From NCBI GenBank assembly GCA_028710865.1, contig JAQTUF010000005.1, positions 1 to 64,000 on the forward strand: 64,000 nt of DNA, written 5' to 3'. Under the pieces are notes generated by a model. It had not been told where the DNA came from and did no database searches. It saw only the letters and a program-made list of their open reading frames with translations. This DNA is from Candidatus Shapirobacteria bacterium (GTDB lineage: Bacteria > Patescibacteria > Microgenomatia > UBA12405). Position numbers and translations under genes: made by a program. This document shows, in pieces, positions 17,705-26,049 of the stretch (position 1 is its first letter; every line of letters starts with the position of its first letter).

Positions 17705-17735
17705 AAAAAACGAAAAACCTCGACGAAGCGAGGTG
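17705..17735 (-). terminator. attenuator terminator in the rplJ leader
   Basis: On the minus strand ACCTCGCTTCGTCGAGGT folds into a tight hairpin followed by TTTTcgTTTTTT. It sits between the L10 leader element and the rplJ start, where it could stop transcription when L10 is in excess. Confidence 0.75.
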
Positions 17736-17803
17736 TAGATAAAACAAAATAATTGTTTTGCCTCGGCTGGACTTATTGGAGTGCCGGCTGTCTTCGGTTG
17801 ATG
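17736..17803 (-). promoter_or_regulatory. ribosomal protein L10 leader
   Basis: The minus strand carries GAAGACAGCCGGCACTCC and then AAGTCCAGCCGAGGC, the arrangement of the conserved L10 leader where L10(L12)4 binds at an internal loop/kink turn. It lies directly upstream of an intrinsic terminator and rplJ, as in Firmicute and other L10 leaders. The assignment is by motif recognition; a covariance-model hit would settle it. Confidence 0.75.
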
Positions 17804-18044
17804 GGAAATTATAACAGAAAAATAAAAAAAATGTAAATTAGATGAAATTAGGACGCCAATTAATTATTTAAAGGAATTAAAATCTCTAAAGTTTTTTTGA
17901 GGATTTATGAAGGTAATTGTGTTATTTTTTAGTAAAAATTTTGGTTTATGGGATAAAAATTGGGTAAAAAAAGACGGTGTCGGTTTTCTACAGAGTAGAA
18001 GACACAAACATCGTCTTAAATTTTTGATGGAGCTACTTGATGGC

Positions 18045-18473
18045 TTATGACAGTTGATTTTTTTGATATGAGCTTTCAACTATCAATTGGATGTCAGGGT
18101 CAGAATAGAATTGCCGTAAAATATCTTGAACCCTTTTAAGGGAGAGCACCTGGGAATTTACATTGGGAATGACTTCACACATTTTCTTTTTGAAGGGCTC
18201 CCAACAATTGTTGGTCATTTTATACCTCTGATTAAAACAGGTAATGAATATCGGTAGATAGCGGATGAAATTGTGTTCTGTTATTTGCCTGAGGTCTTTG
18301 TTTTCGATTTTGTTTAGAATCTCTTCGACTCGGTTGCTCTTGCCAGAAGCAATCTCATCAAGTTTTTGTTGCAATGTCATGCAACAAACTTTTGGTTGTT
18401 TTACTACAATTGGTTTTTTTTTCGTTTTGCGATCGCCATTACCATTTTTCCTGAAAGTCTCTCTGTTAGCCAT
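18045..18473 (-). CDS. orphan basic protein, 142 residues, leadered gene
   Basis: Starts at MANRETFRK, which has a perfect ribosome site (TAAGGAGAT) 7 bases upstream. A Met 11 codons earlier would bury that site. The protein has a very basic N-terminus (RKNGNGDRKTKKKP), a Cys pair (KVCCMTLQQ) and a helical body with more Cys. No family is recognised. The gene is more GC-rich than its neighbours and is preceded by a leader of about 125 bases holding two inverted repeats, with a TATAAT at 18606-18611. Confidence 0.6.
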   Translation of the reverse strand: MANRETFRKNGNGDRKTKKKPIVVKQPKVCCMTLQQKLDEIASGKSNRVEEILNKIENKDLRQITEHNFIRYLPIFITCFNQRYKMTNNCWEPFKKKMCEVIPNVNSQVLSLKRVQDILRQFYSDPDIQLIVESSYQKNQLS

Positions 18474-18502
18474 TTTATATCTCCTTACAAATTTATTTTG
18501 GG

Positions 18503-18550
18503 ACAATGCCCGGGCTAAATATTATGAATAATATTCAATCCGGGCATTGT
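18503..18550. promoter_or_regulatory. nested inverted repeat in the leader of the 142-residue orphan gene
   Basis: ACAATGCCCGG (18503-18513) and CCGGGCATTGT (18540-18550) are perfect 11-bp arms. Between them lies a second palindrome AATATTAT/ATAATATT. It ends 17 bases before the ribosome site, so it could be an RNA switch or an operator. Confidence 0.7.
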
Positions 18551-18572
18551 TAATCCAGATTTGAAAGTGCTA

Positions 18573-18611
18573 ATGACTAAAATGCTGTTATTTTAGTCAT
18601 GATCGATTATA
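18573..18611 (-). promoter_or_regulatory. -10 box and 10-bp inverted repeat at the transcript start
   Basis: TATAAT (18606-18611, minus strand) is followed after 5 bases by an ATG that opens a seven-codon frame (18577-18600). The same bases form the hairpin ATGACTAAAA/TTTTAGTCAT. The mRNA is thus expected to begin with a hairpin and perhaps a leader peptide. Confidence 0.5.
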
Positions 18612-18695
18612 ACTCTGGTTAATATATTTTGAAAGTTTAATATTAAAATTTCATTTTTAATAAATGTATTTATGTTAGAATTTTGAATATTTGGT

Positions 18696-19787
18696 ATGAA
18701 AAAAGTTTTGATAGTAATTTTAATATTGTTGATTGGAATTGGTTTATTGGGATGGAAAATAGGCTGGTTTAATTTTCAATTTGAAACAAGTTTTGAAAAT
18801 CCATTAAGTGAGTCGCTTCCGTCAAGACTTCAGCGAACCGAAGTAAAAAATATTGGCTATTTAGCTCAATATAATTTTGAAAATTTGAAAATGCGAGAAA
18901 ATAAAGCATCTAAAATAGAAAATATTGGGAAAGTTTTAGTAGTGGAGGAAGCTAGACAGACTGTTCTTAAAAAATATTTAGAAGATGGAATTAAAAAAGA
19001 AAATAATTTTGAGAGTAGAGCAATTAGTTTTGAGTCAAATGGTAAAAAAATAAGTGGAATGATGAATGTACCCGACTCCACTAAAGCTTCGTCGAGGCGA
19101 AGCCCGGCGATTATTATGATTAGAGGTTTTGCTGAAGTGGAAGGCTATTTTATTGGTTCTGGGAGTTGGAAGGCAGCTGATGAATTAGCTCGAAATGGGT
19201 TTGTTACTATTAGTTTAGATTTTTTAGGTTTTGGATTATCAGATCAGGAATCAACAGATATTTTAGAGGCTAGGTTTGAAAAACCAGTAAGTGTATTGGA
19301 TTTGATTGAATCAGTGAAGGGTTTAGATTTTGTTGATCCAGAAAAAATTGGGATTTGGGCACATAGTAATGGGGGACAAATTGCAATTTCGATTTTGGAA
19401 ATAACGGGTGGAAATTATCCAACAGTGTTATGGGCGCCAATGACTAATCCTTTCCCAAAAAGTGTTTTAGAAACGGTAGATGATGAAAGTGAAGGAAGTT
19501 TAATAGTAAAACAAAAAATAGAAGATTTTGAAAAAGAATATGATAGTAAACTTTATTCAATTGATAATTTTTATAATTGGATAAATTCTCCAATATTAAT
19601 TCATCAAGGGACAGCGGATGTTTGGTGTGAAGTGAAATGGCAACAGAATTTACAATCTAAATTAAAGAAGTTAGGGAAAGAAATTAATTTAGATGTTAGA
19701 AAAGGGGATGATCATAATTTAAAACAAAGTTGGGATAAGGTAATTAAAATGGATATTGAATTTTTTAAAGAAAAATTTAATTTATAA
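18696..19787 (+). CDS. membrane-anchored alpha/beta hydrolase
   Basis: The N-terminal segment VLIVILILLIGIGLLGW (4-20) anchors or exports the protein. A serine hydrolase domain of the dienelactone hydrolase/prolyl oligopeptidase type follows: nucleophile Ser224 in IWAHSNGGQIA, Asp308 in HQGTADVWCE and His340 in KGDDHNLK, with oxyanion region IMIRGFAEVEG. Natural substrate is unknown (peptidase or esterase). Residues about 127-135 (TKASSRRSP) are encoded by a GC-rich palindrome, as are residues about 39-48, unlike the AT-rich rest. Confidence 0.82.
   Translation: MKKVLIVILILLIGIGLLGWKIGWFNFQFETSFENPLSESLPSRLQRTEVKNIGYLAQYNFENLKMRENKASKIENIGKVLVVEEARQTVLKKYLEDGIKKENNFESRAISFESNGKKISGMMNVPDSTKASSRRSPAIIMIRGFAEVEGYFIGSGSWKAADELARNGFVTISLDFLGFGLSDQESTDILEARFEKPVSVLDLIESVKGLDFVDPEKIGIWAHSNGGQIAISILEITGGNYPTVLWAPMTNPFPKSVLETVDDESEGSLIVKQKIEDFEKEYDSKLYSIDNFYNWINSPILIHQGTADVWCEVKWQQNLQSKLKKLGKEINLDVRKGDDHNLKQSWDKVIKMDIEFFKEKFNL
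19086..19103. repeat. GC-rich palindrome inside the hydrolase gene
   Basis: GCTTCG and CGAAGC flank TCGAGG. It encodes a short Ser/Arg stretch between beta strands and appears to be an in-frame insertion of a repeat. Confidence 0.55.
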
Positions 19788-19801
19788 AAATCTTTGTTAC
19801 G

Positions 19802-19853
19802 AATTTTTTACATCTGGTGAGTCCACGGCGCGGGCTCAAGGATGTAAAAAATT
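19802..19853. repeat. hairpin with AT-rich arms and GC-rich core
   Basis: Perfect 13-bp arms AATTTTTTACATC/GATGTAAAAAATT enclose a GC-rich inner part with TGAG/CTCA. It lies just after the hydrolase stop and could end its transcript. The plan resembles 7245-7309. Confidence 0.6.
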
Positions 19854-19911
19854 GCAACTTCAAATTTTATTATATATATAAATTTGGGCGATATTTGTAG
19901 TATAATTGCAC

Positions 19912-20487
19912 ATGCAGGTATATTTTGTAGCTTCGTCAAGATTAGTGGGAAAAGATGCTAAGTTGTATGGTCGAATGTATAAATGTATAGCAGAGGGTAA
20001 TAAAATGGTGAGTAATAAGGTTTGGCAGTGGTTAAAAATGGGAGTGAAGGATTTAAGAAATGAGTCACTAAGAGTTAAACGGGAAAATTATGAATATTTA
20101 ATTAAGTGTTTAAAGAAAGCTGAAGTAGTAGTGACAGAAGTTTCAGGTCATAGTATGTCGGCGGGATATTTGATTTCACAGGCTTTGGATATGAATAAAC
20201 CGGTGATTGCTTTGTATAAAGCTGATTCAAAGCCGGTTTTTATTGCCGGGATTAATAATAGAAGACTTTTTTTGGTGGAATATGATGAAAATAATATTGA
20301 AAAAGTATTGAAATCTGCTTTTAAAAAAGTTAGTGGTTTGGTGGATGTCAGATTTAATTTTTTTGTCAGTCCTAAAATTTTGAACTATTTGGATTGGATA
20401 GGACAAAAAAGAATGATCCCCAAATCGGTATTTTTGAGAAATTTGATTGAAAGAGAAATGAAAAAGGATCATGAGTTTAAAGGATAA
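19912..20487 (+). CDS. nucleoside 2-deoxyribosyltransferase-like protein
   Basis: The N-terminal half resembles the nucleoside 2-deoxyribosyltransferase/Rossmann-like fold: QVYFVASSRL, then AEVVVTEVSGHSMSAGYLISQALDMNKPVIALY. The Glu in VVVTEVS matches the usual nucleophile position. The C-terminal part (about 150-190) resembles a short ribbon-helix-helix-like segment (KRMIPKSVFLRNLIEREMKK). Activity is not proven; many relatives are of unknown role. TATAAT ends 5 bases before the ATG, so I start there and not at the TTG six bases earlier. It overlaps the convergent Mur ligase by 11 bases. Confidence 0.6.
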   Translation: MQVYFVASSRLVGKDAKLYGRMYKCIAEGNKMVSNKVWQWLKMGVKDLRNESLRVKRENYEYLIKCLKKAEVVVTEVSGHSMSAGYLISQALDMNKPVIALYKADSKPVFIAGINNRRLFLVEYDENNIEKVLKSAFKKVSGLVDVRFNFFVSPKILNYLDWIGQKRMIPKSVFLRNLIEREMKKDHEFKG

Positions 20488-21685
20488 AATTTTTTTTAAA
20501 TTTATTTTTAATCTTTAGCCAGTAGGGGGATTGACGACAAAGCTTGGTAGAGTCGGAAGGGTTTTTGAGAATTGATTTAACTAATTCTTCTAGATAAATA
20601 GTGTTTTGGGAACCTTTGATTAGAATTGTTTCATCGCCTTTAATTTGCTTTTTGAGAAAATCTAGGGCGGTCCACCAGTTGTCGAATTTACTAGCTTTAT
20701 CTCCAAAATATTTTTTAGTTTCGGGACCTACACTAATAACTAGGTCGACAGAATTAATAGCTAATTGATATATTTTTTGATGTTCATCTTGACTAGTTTT
20801 CCCTAGCTCAAGCATATCACCTAAGATAGCAATTTTTTTGGTTTTAAAGCTAGTTAAAAACTTAATAAGTTCACTACAAGCAAAGGGAGAAGAATTATAG
20901 GAGCTAACAATGATGGTAGTATTTTTAATACCATTTAAAATAGAGGATCGGGATGGGGGAAGAGAAAAATTGGTTTGAATATTTTTAATGGCCTCTTTGT
21001 AATTGATATTAAAGATTCTAGCAAGGGAGAGAGCGGCTCCAAAACTAGTTTGATAAATATCGGGAAGATAAAAATGGTCAAATTTAATTTTGGTGGGAAT
21101 AATATCAATAATGTTTTTATTAGTAGTATATTTTTTAACTAATTTATCTTGGTTATTGATAATGGCGGTTTTTGCAAGATTGATTAGTTTGGCTTTTTCT
21201 TGGGCGATTTGATCAAGAGAGGAAAAATTTATTAAATGAACTGGATTAATATTGAGGAAAATAGCAATATCTGGTTTGACTATAGAAAGAAGGTAATCCA
21301 TATTTTTTGGCCAAGTAACAGAATCAATTCCCATTTCTAAAATTAAAATATCATAAGTTTGCCAATTAGTTAAAAATTTTATTGGAGTAAAAATGATAAT
21401 TTTAATCCAATCTGAGATTGAAAATCGAGTAACTTTAAATCCTAAAATATTTAAAGGAATACCAAATTCAGAATTAGCACCATCATTAGTTTTTATTTTT
21501 AAAGAAGAGGAGGAGAGGACAGCTTGGCAGGCAAAAAGAGTGGAGGTCTTACCAGTGGAACCAGTGATGCCAATTATATTTAATTGTTTCTTTTTAATTT
21601 TTTGAAGAAATTTAACTTTGGAAAGTTGAAGTTTGGCAAAAAATTTGAGGTAATTTAAAATTAAAAAAGAAATAATTTTTTTCAC
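20477..21685 (-). CDS. Mur ligase family protein, MurF-like
   Basis: ATP-dependent amide ligase that adds an amino acid or dipeptide to a UDP-MurNAc peptide or a related substrate. P-loop GITGSTGKTST (39-49), then NDGANSEFGIPLNIL, the ILILEMGID strand and a C-terminal VSSYNSSPFACSELIKFL...KIAILGDMLELG segment, like MurF. It lacks the N-terminal MurF domain and begins with a short hydrophobic/basic stretch. The start is GTG with TAAAAT 6 bases upstream. A second, different Mur ligase lies at 22479. Confidence 0.8.
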   Translation of the reverse strand: MKKIISFLILNYLKFFAKLQLSKVKFLQKIKKKQLNIIGITGSTGKTSTLFACQAVLSSSSLKIKTNDGANSEFGIPLNILGFKVTRFSISDWIKIIIFTPIKFLTNWQTYDILILEMGIDSVTWPKNMDYLLSIVKPDIAIFLNINPVHLINFSSLDQIAQEKAKLINLAKTAIINNQDKLVKKYTTNKNIIDIIPTKIKFDHFYLPDIYQTSFGAALSLARIFNINYKEAIKNIQTNFSLPPSRSSILNGIKNTTIIVSSYNSSPFACSELIKFLTSFKTKKIAILGDMLELGKTSQDEHQKIYQLAINSVDLVISVGPETKKYFGDKASKFDNWWTALDFLKKQIKGDETILIKGSQNTIYLEELVKSILKNPSDSTKLCRQSPYWLKIKNKFKKNFIL

Positions 21686-21780
21686 TAAGCTATTTTATCA
21701 GTTATAATGAAACTCAGATGAAATTTAGAGAGGTTTAATAGATAGTGGAGTTAGTAATTAAATTAATCTAATATAAGGGT

Positions 21781-22482
21781 ATGAGGACGATTTTTGAAAT
21801 TAAAGGGGAAGGAAGGATCTTGGTGTTATTGCATGGTTGGTCATTGGGGATGTCTAAAGATAAATATTCTGAATTGATTGATTTACTTTCTAGAAAATAT
21901 AAAGTATTGAGTTTAAATTTTCCTGGATTTGGAGGTACTAATACTCCTATAGAACCTTGGTCGGTGACTGACTATGCTGAGTGGTTAGCTGATTTTTTTA
22001 AAAAACAGAAAATAGAACCAGAAATTATAATAGGCCATTCTTTTGGGGGGAGGGTTTTAATAAAAGGGGTATCTTTGGGTTTAATTAATCCTAAAAAAAT
22101 AGTGTTATTGGCTAGTGCAGGGATTGAGAGAAAAAGTTTTTGGGTGAAATTATTAGCAGTGATGTCTAGTTTTGTACCAAAATTATTTAAAAGATGGATG
22201 GTTTTTGGTTCTAAAGATCTTAGGGAAGCTGATGGGGTTATGAGAGAAACAATGAAGTTGGTGGTAGGGGAAAATTTAGAAAGAGACATGTCTAAAATAA
22301 AGGTTCCAACTTTGTTGATTTGGGGGGATGAGGATAGAACAACCCCATTATGGCAGGGTAGATTAATAAATGATTTAATAAAAGGATCAGAATTGATGAT
22401 TATAAAGGGAGCAAATCATGGGCTTCCTTATAAGGAAGTGTCAAAGGTGACTAATTTAATAATTAATTGGTTAAAAAAGTGA
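21781..22482 (+). CDS. alpha/beta hydrolase
   Basis: Cytoplasmic alpha/beta hydrolase of 233 residues. LVLLHGWSLGMSK carries the oxyanion loop, IIGHSFGGRVLIKG the Ser nucleophile, LLIWGDEDRTTP the Asp and KGANHGLPYKE the His. Substrate unknown. It is the first gene of a four-gene operon with a Mur ligase, an aminotransferase and a FemAB protein (overlaps of 4, 8 and 19 bases), so a role on a cell-wall peptide or an activated ester is plausible but inferred. Confidence 0.8.
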   Translation: MRTIFEIKGEGRILVLLHGWSLGMSKDKYSELIDLLSRKYKVLSLNFPGFGGTNTPIEPWSVTDYAEWLADFFKKQKIEPEIIIGHSFGGRVLIKGVSLGLINPKKIVLLASAGIERKSFWVKLLAVMSSFVPKLFKRWMVFGSKDLREADGVMRETMKLVVGENLERDMSKIKVPTLLIWGDEDRTTPLWQGRLINDLIKGSELMIIKGANHGLPYKEVSKVTNLIINWLKK

Positions 22483-23783
22483 TTTGGTTGCAATTAGGAT
22501 TGTTTTTTATTGGAATTCATCAATTGTTTTATTGGGTTTATATATGGCAGTTGAAGGAATATCGATTTGATAGATGGTGGGATTGGTTGAAGAGTGAAAA
22601 TGGATGGTGGTGGAAACAATTTAATATTTTAAAGTGGTATAGACCTAAAATGACAATTAGAGCATTATTAACTATAAGTATTGGGTTAGTTTTTGTTTGG
22701 TGGGAATGGAAATATTGGTGGTTAACTGCTTTTATATTCTCAGGCTTTTTGGTTGAAATATGGGCTCCTTTATTTGATTGGCAGAAGAGAAGAATTATTA
22801 GTAGGGCAAAATTGAAAATAAAACAATGTAAAGGGGTAGTAATTGGGATAACTGGTAGTTTTGGTAAAACTACCACCAAGGATATGTTAGCAGAAGTTTT
22901 GAGTAAAAAATATAAAGTTGTATCGACACCTAAAAATATCAACACTGAAATTGGAGTTGCTCAGACAGTATTAGAATGGCCTAATGATTTTGAGATAGCG
23001 GTGGTGGAGATGGGTGCCTATAAAATAGGTGAAATAGGGGCAATATGTGAAATTGTTAAACCTAAATATGGAATAATTACTGGTTTGGGGGATCAGCATT
23101 TATCTTTATTTGGTAGTTTGGAAAATATTAAAAAGGCTAAATATGAATTGATTAATAGTTTACCAAAGAGTGGAAAAGGGTGGGTTATTGATAAGGATTT
23201 TTCTTTAAGTGATGTTAATCATATAAAAGAATATCGTGATGGAGTAAGTTTTAATTATAAAAAAAAGGTTGTTTGCTTACCTTTATTAGGTAGAAAGTTG
23301 ATTACTAATGCAATAGTGGTAATTAAAGTAGCTGGAGAATTGGGGATGAGTGATGATGAAATTCTTTTGAGATTAAAAAATCTAAATACTAATAATTATT
23401 GGCCTAAGAAAATCGAAGTTAATAGTGATTTATCAATAATTGATAACACTTATAATGCTTCTTTAAATTCTTTTTTATCTTTATTAGATTATATGAGAGT
23501 TTGGAAAGGTTACAATAAAATATTGGTGACACCGGGAATGATAGAATTGGGAAATAATGGAAAAAAAGATCATGAAGAAATTGGTAGGCGTTTAAAATGG
23601 GTAGATTTAGTTTTATTAACCAAGAAAAAATATTTTAAAGAGATGAATGTTAATGGAAATGTTAAAGTAGTGCGGTTGGGAAATTTATTATCAGAAATAA
23701 AAAAACATATAAATGGTAAAACATTAGTAGTTTTTAAGAGTCGAATTCCGAATTTTATTATTGATAAAATTAAGAATGGTTAG
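22479..23783 (+). CDS. membrane-linked Mur ligase, MurF-like
   Basis: The N-terminal 120 residues contain hydrophobic, Trp-rich segments (LGLFFIGIHQLFYWVYIW, and ALLTISIGLVFVWWEW...WWLTAFIFSGFLVEI), unusual for a Mur ligase. The ligase core follows: IGITGSFGKTTTKDM (about 123-136), VVSTPKNINTEIGVAQT, IAVVEMGAYKIGEIG, ITGLGDQHLSLFG and IDNTYNASLNSFLSLLDYM. I prefer the GTG that overlaps the upstream stop by 4 bases (434 residues) over the TTG at 22467. It probably attaches an amino acid at the membrane, working with the next two genes. Confidence 0.78.
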   Translation: MIWLQLGLFFIGIHQLFYWVYIWQLKEYRFDRWWDWLKSENGWWWKQFNILKWYRPKMTIRALLTISIGLVFVWWEWKYWWLTAFIFSGFLVEIWAPLFDWQKRRIISRAKLKIKQCKGVVIGITGSFGKTTTKDMLAEVLSKKYKVVSTPKNINTEIGVAQTVLEWPNDFEIAVVEMGAYKIGEIGAICEIVKPKYGIITGLGDQHLSLFGSLENIKKAKYELINSLPKSGKGWVIDKDFSLSDVNHIKEYRDGVSFNYKKKVVCLPLLGRKLITNAIVVIKVAGELGMSDDEILLRLKNLNTNNYWPKKIEVNSDLSIIDNTYNASLNSFLSLLDYMRVWKGYNKILVTPGMIELGNNGKKDHEEIGRRLKWVDLVLLTKKKYFKEMNVNGNVKVVRLGNLLSEIKKHINGKTLVVFKSRIPNFIIDKIKNG

Positions 23784-24981
23784 ACCAGTAAGTATCAGTA
23801 TTAATCCTAATTTTGATAAGAACGACATTAAACTGGTAAATTGTTTACGTAAGGGCAATATTGTTTGCGGTGGTGCAACTGAAAAATTAAAGTTGGAAAT
23901 AGAAAATTTTTTTGATGGTAAAAAAGTAATAATAATGGAAAATGGTAGAAGTAGTTTGAAATTGGCTTTAAAGGCTTTGGGTATTAGTAGAGGGGATGAG
24001 GTTATAATTCAGGCTTTTACTTGTTCAGTAGTACCAATGGCAATTTTATCATTGGGGGCGAAAGTTGTTTATGTAGATATAGATAAATTTTATAATATTG
24101 ATTTGAATGAGTTAAAAAATAAGATCAATAAAAAAACAAAAGCAGTAGTAGTCCAACATACTTTTGGAAAACCGGTAGATATGTGTAGATTGAGAAGAAT
24201 AGTAGGGAATGATATTAAGATAGTTGAAGATTTAGCTCATGGGTTAGGGAATTCTTATAAAGGTAAAAGTTTGGGATTATGGGGAGATGTAGCCGTTTTA
24301 AGTTTTGGTAGAGATAAGGTAATTTCTGGAGTTTGGGGAGGGGCGATAGTGGTTAATAAAGAAATAGAAATGATTATAAAGAAGATGATTAAAAAATTTC
24401 CAAAAAGGAATTCTATTTGGATTAAAAAGCAATTAGATTATGTGTGGTGGTCTGATTTGGCGATGAAATTTTATGGTTTAGGTGTTGGTAAATTAATTCA
24501 TTGGTGGATTAAGAAAAGTGATTGGTTTGATAAACCTTTAAGTATTGAAGAAAAGTCTGGTAGGATGGGTACCATTTATAATGGTTTACCAGATGAGTTA
24601 AGTTTTTTAATATTGAATCAGTGGGTAAAATTAATTTTTTTTATTAAGAGGAGAAAGGAAATTGCTAAAATTTATAGTCGTTATTTGGGTGGTTTTTTTG
24701 ATAGAGAAAGTAGTTATTTGAGATATTCAATAGAAATGGATAATCCTTATAAATTACGTTTATATGCAGCTAAAAAAAATGTATTTTTGGGTGATTGGTA
24801 TGATCAAGTTGTGGCGCCAAAGTCGGTTGATGTTAAGGTTTTTGGTTATCAAAATGGAGTTTGTTGTAAAGCTGAAGAAAAGAGTAGAATGGTGGTCAAT
24901 TTACCAACTAATCCTAATTTAACTGATAAACAAGTTATGAAAGTTATTAAAGTGGTTAAAAAATGGAAATTAAAGAAATAA
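23776..24981 (+). CDS. DegT/DnrJ/EryC1-type PLP aminotransferase
   Basis: Fold-type I PLP enzyme, usually aminating a nucleotide-keto-sugar. MENGRSSLKLALKALGISRGDEVIIQAFTC, VYVDIDKFYNIDL, VEDLAHGLGNSY (151 onward) and the PLP lysine at about 181 in SFGRDKVISGVWGGA are seen. 401 residues from the ATG at 23776, which overlaps the upstream gene by 8 bases. In this operon it might make an amino-sugar or an amino donor for the wall, but the substrate is open. Confidence 0.82.
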   Translation: MVRPVSISINPNFDKNDIKLVNCLRKGNIVCGGATEKLKLEIENFFDGKKVIIMENGRSSLKLALKALGISRGDEVIIQAFTCSVVPMAILSLGAKVVYVDIDKFYNIDLNELKNKINKKTKAVVVQHTFGKPVDMCRLRRIVGNDIKIVEDLAHGLGNSYKGKSLGLWGDVAVLSFGRDKVISGVWGGAIVVNKEIEMIIKKMIKKFPKRNSIWIKKQLDYVWWSDLAMKFYGLGVGKLIHWWIKKSDWFDKPLSIEEKSGRMGTIYNGLPDELSFLILNQWVKLIFFIKRRKEIAKIYSRYLGGFFDRESSYLRYSIEMDNPYKLRLYAAKKNVFLGDWYDQVVAPKSVDVKVFGYQNGVCCKAEEKSRMVVNLPTNPNLTDKQVMKVIKVVKKWKLKK

Positions 24982-25988
24982 AAAATAAAAAAACTTGGAA
25001 TGGTTTTTTGTTAAATTTTAATGATTATACTTTTTTACAGTCTTGGCAATGGGGTGAAATAAATGGTGGAAATAGTGGTAAAAAAGTATGGAGATTGGCA
25101 GTATTTAATAAAGGGAAAATGATGGGAATAGCTCAGGCCTTTATTATAATGGCTAAGAGAGGTAAGATTTTTTTTGTTCCTCATGGGCCATTGTTTACGA
25201 GTAAAATTGCTTGGAAACTTTTGATTGAAGAGTTTCAAAAGATAGCTATAGATAATGGTTGTGTTTGTTTGAGAATCAGTCCATGGGAATTGAGAAGTAA
25301 AAAAAATTATAGAAAATATAAAAATTATGGTTTTATTGAGGCAGGTGTAATTATGCATGCCGAGGATACTTGGTTGGTTGATTTGAAAGCTAGTGATGAA
25401 GAATTATTATTGAGAATGAGAAAGACAACTAGAAATTTGATAAGAAGAGGTATTAAAGATGGGTTAAAAATTAGTCAAAGCAAAAATATAAATGATGTAA
25501 ATATATTGTATGATTTGCAGATGGAGGTGGTAAAAAGAAATAATTTTGTTCCTTTTTCAAAAAATTATTTGTTTAAAGAAATGAATATTTTAATTGAAGA
25601 TGATTGTGCAGTTTTGTTTTTGGGTGAGGGTAGTAATGGTGTGGTTGGTGCGGCTTTAATTGTTTTTTTAGGTAGGTATGCTTTTTATTATCAAAGTGGA
25701 TCCAAAGAAACTAAAGAGCCAGTTAATTATTTGTTACAATGGGAGGTAATTAAAGAGGCTAAAAGGAGAAAGTGTGAAATATATAATATGTGGGGGGTAG
25801 CACCTGATGATTCTTTAAATCATCCTTGGAGGGGATTAACGATTTTTAAAACTGGATTTGGAGGAGAATTAAAAAAATATATGAAAGCAATAGATTTACC
25901 TATCAAAAAAATTGGTTATTTTAAATTAAGAATTTTAGAAAAAGTACCTAAAAATTGGAGACAAATATTGACAAAAAGGATGGGGTAA
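24963..25988 (+). CDS. FemAB/FemX-family peptidoglycan bridge aminoacyltransferase
   Basis: GNAT-fold transferase that moves an amino acid from aminoacyl-tRNA to lipid II or wall peptide. Typical segments: FLQSWQWGEI, KIFFVPHGPLF, LRISPWEL, WLVDLKASDEELLLRMRKTTRNLIRRG, the long FYYQSGSKETKEPVNYLLQWEVIKEAKRRKCEIYNMWGVAPD, and GLTIFKTGFGGE. The 341 residues match the family. It is the last gene of the operon, overlapping the aminotransferase by 19 bases, which suggests a joint cross-bridge pathway. Confidence 0.9.
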   Translation: MEIKEIKNKKTWNGFLLNFNDYTFLQSWQWGEINGGNSGKKVWRLAVFNKGKMMGIAQAFIIMAKRGKIFFVPHGPLFTSKIAWKLLIEEFQKIAIDNGCVCLRISPWELRSKKNYRKYKNYGFIEAGVIMHAEDTWLVDLKASDEELLLRMRKTTRNLIRRGIKDGLKISQSKNINDVNILYDLQMEVVKRNNFVPFSKNYLFKEMNILIEDDCAVLFLGEGSNGVVGAALIVFLGRYAFYYQSGSKETKEPVNYLLQWEVIKEAKRRKCEIYNMWGVAPDDSLNHPWRGLTIFKTGFGGELKKYMKAIDLPIKKIGYFKLRILEKVPKNWRQILTKRMG

Positions 25989-26000
25989 TATATGATTTGG

Positions 26001-26031
26001 CTAAGATGATCAAAATGTTTTTTGATCTTAG
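26001..26031. promoter_or_regulatory. hairpin just upstream of the 92-residue gene
   Basis: CTAAGATGATCAAAA pairs with TTTTTGATCTTAG. It ends only 3 bases before the ribosome site GGAGGGGGTGA, so it could end the femAB transcript or mask translation of the next gene. Confidence 0.5.
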
Positions 26032-26049
26032 TTTGGAGGGGGTGATTTT

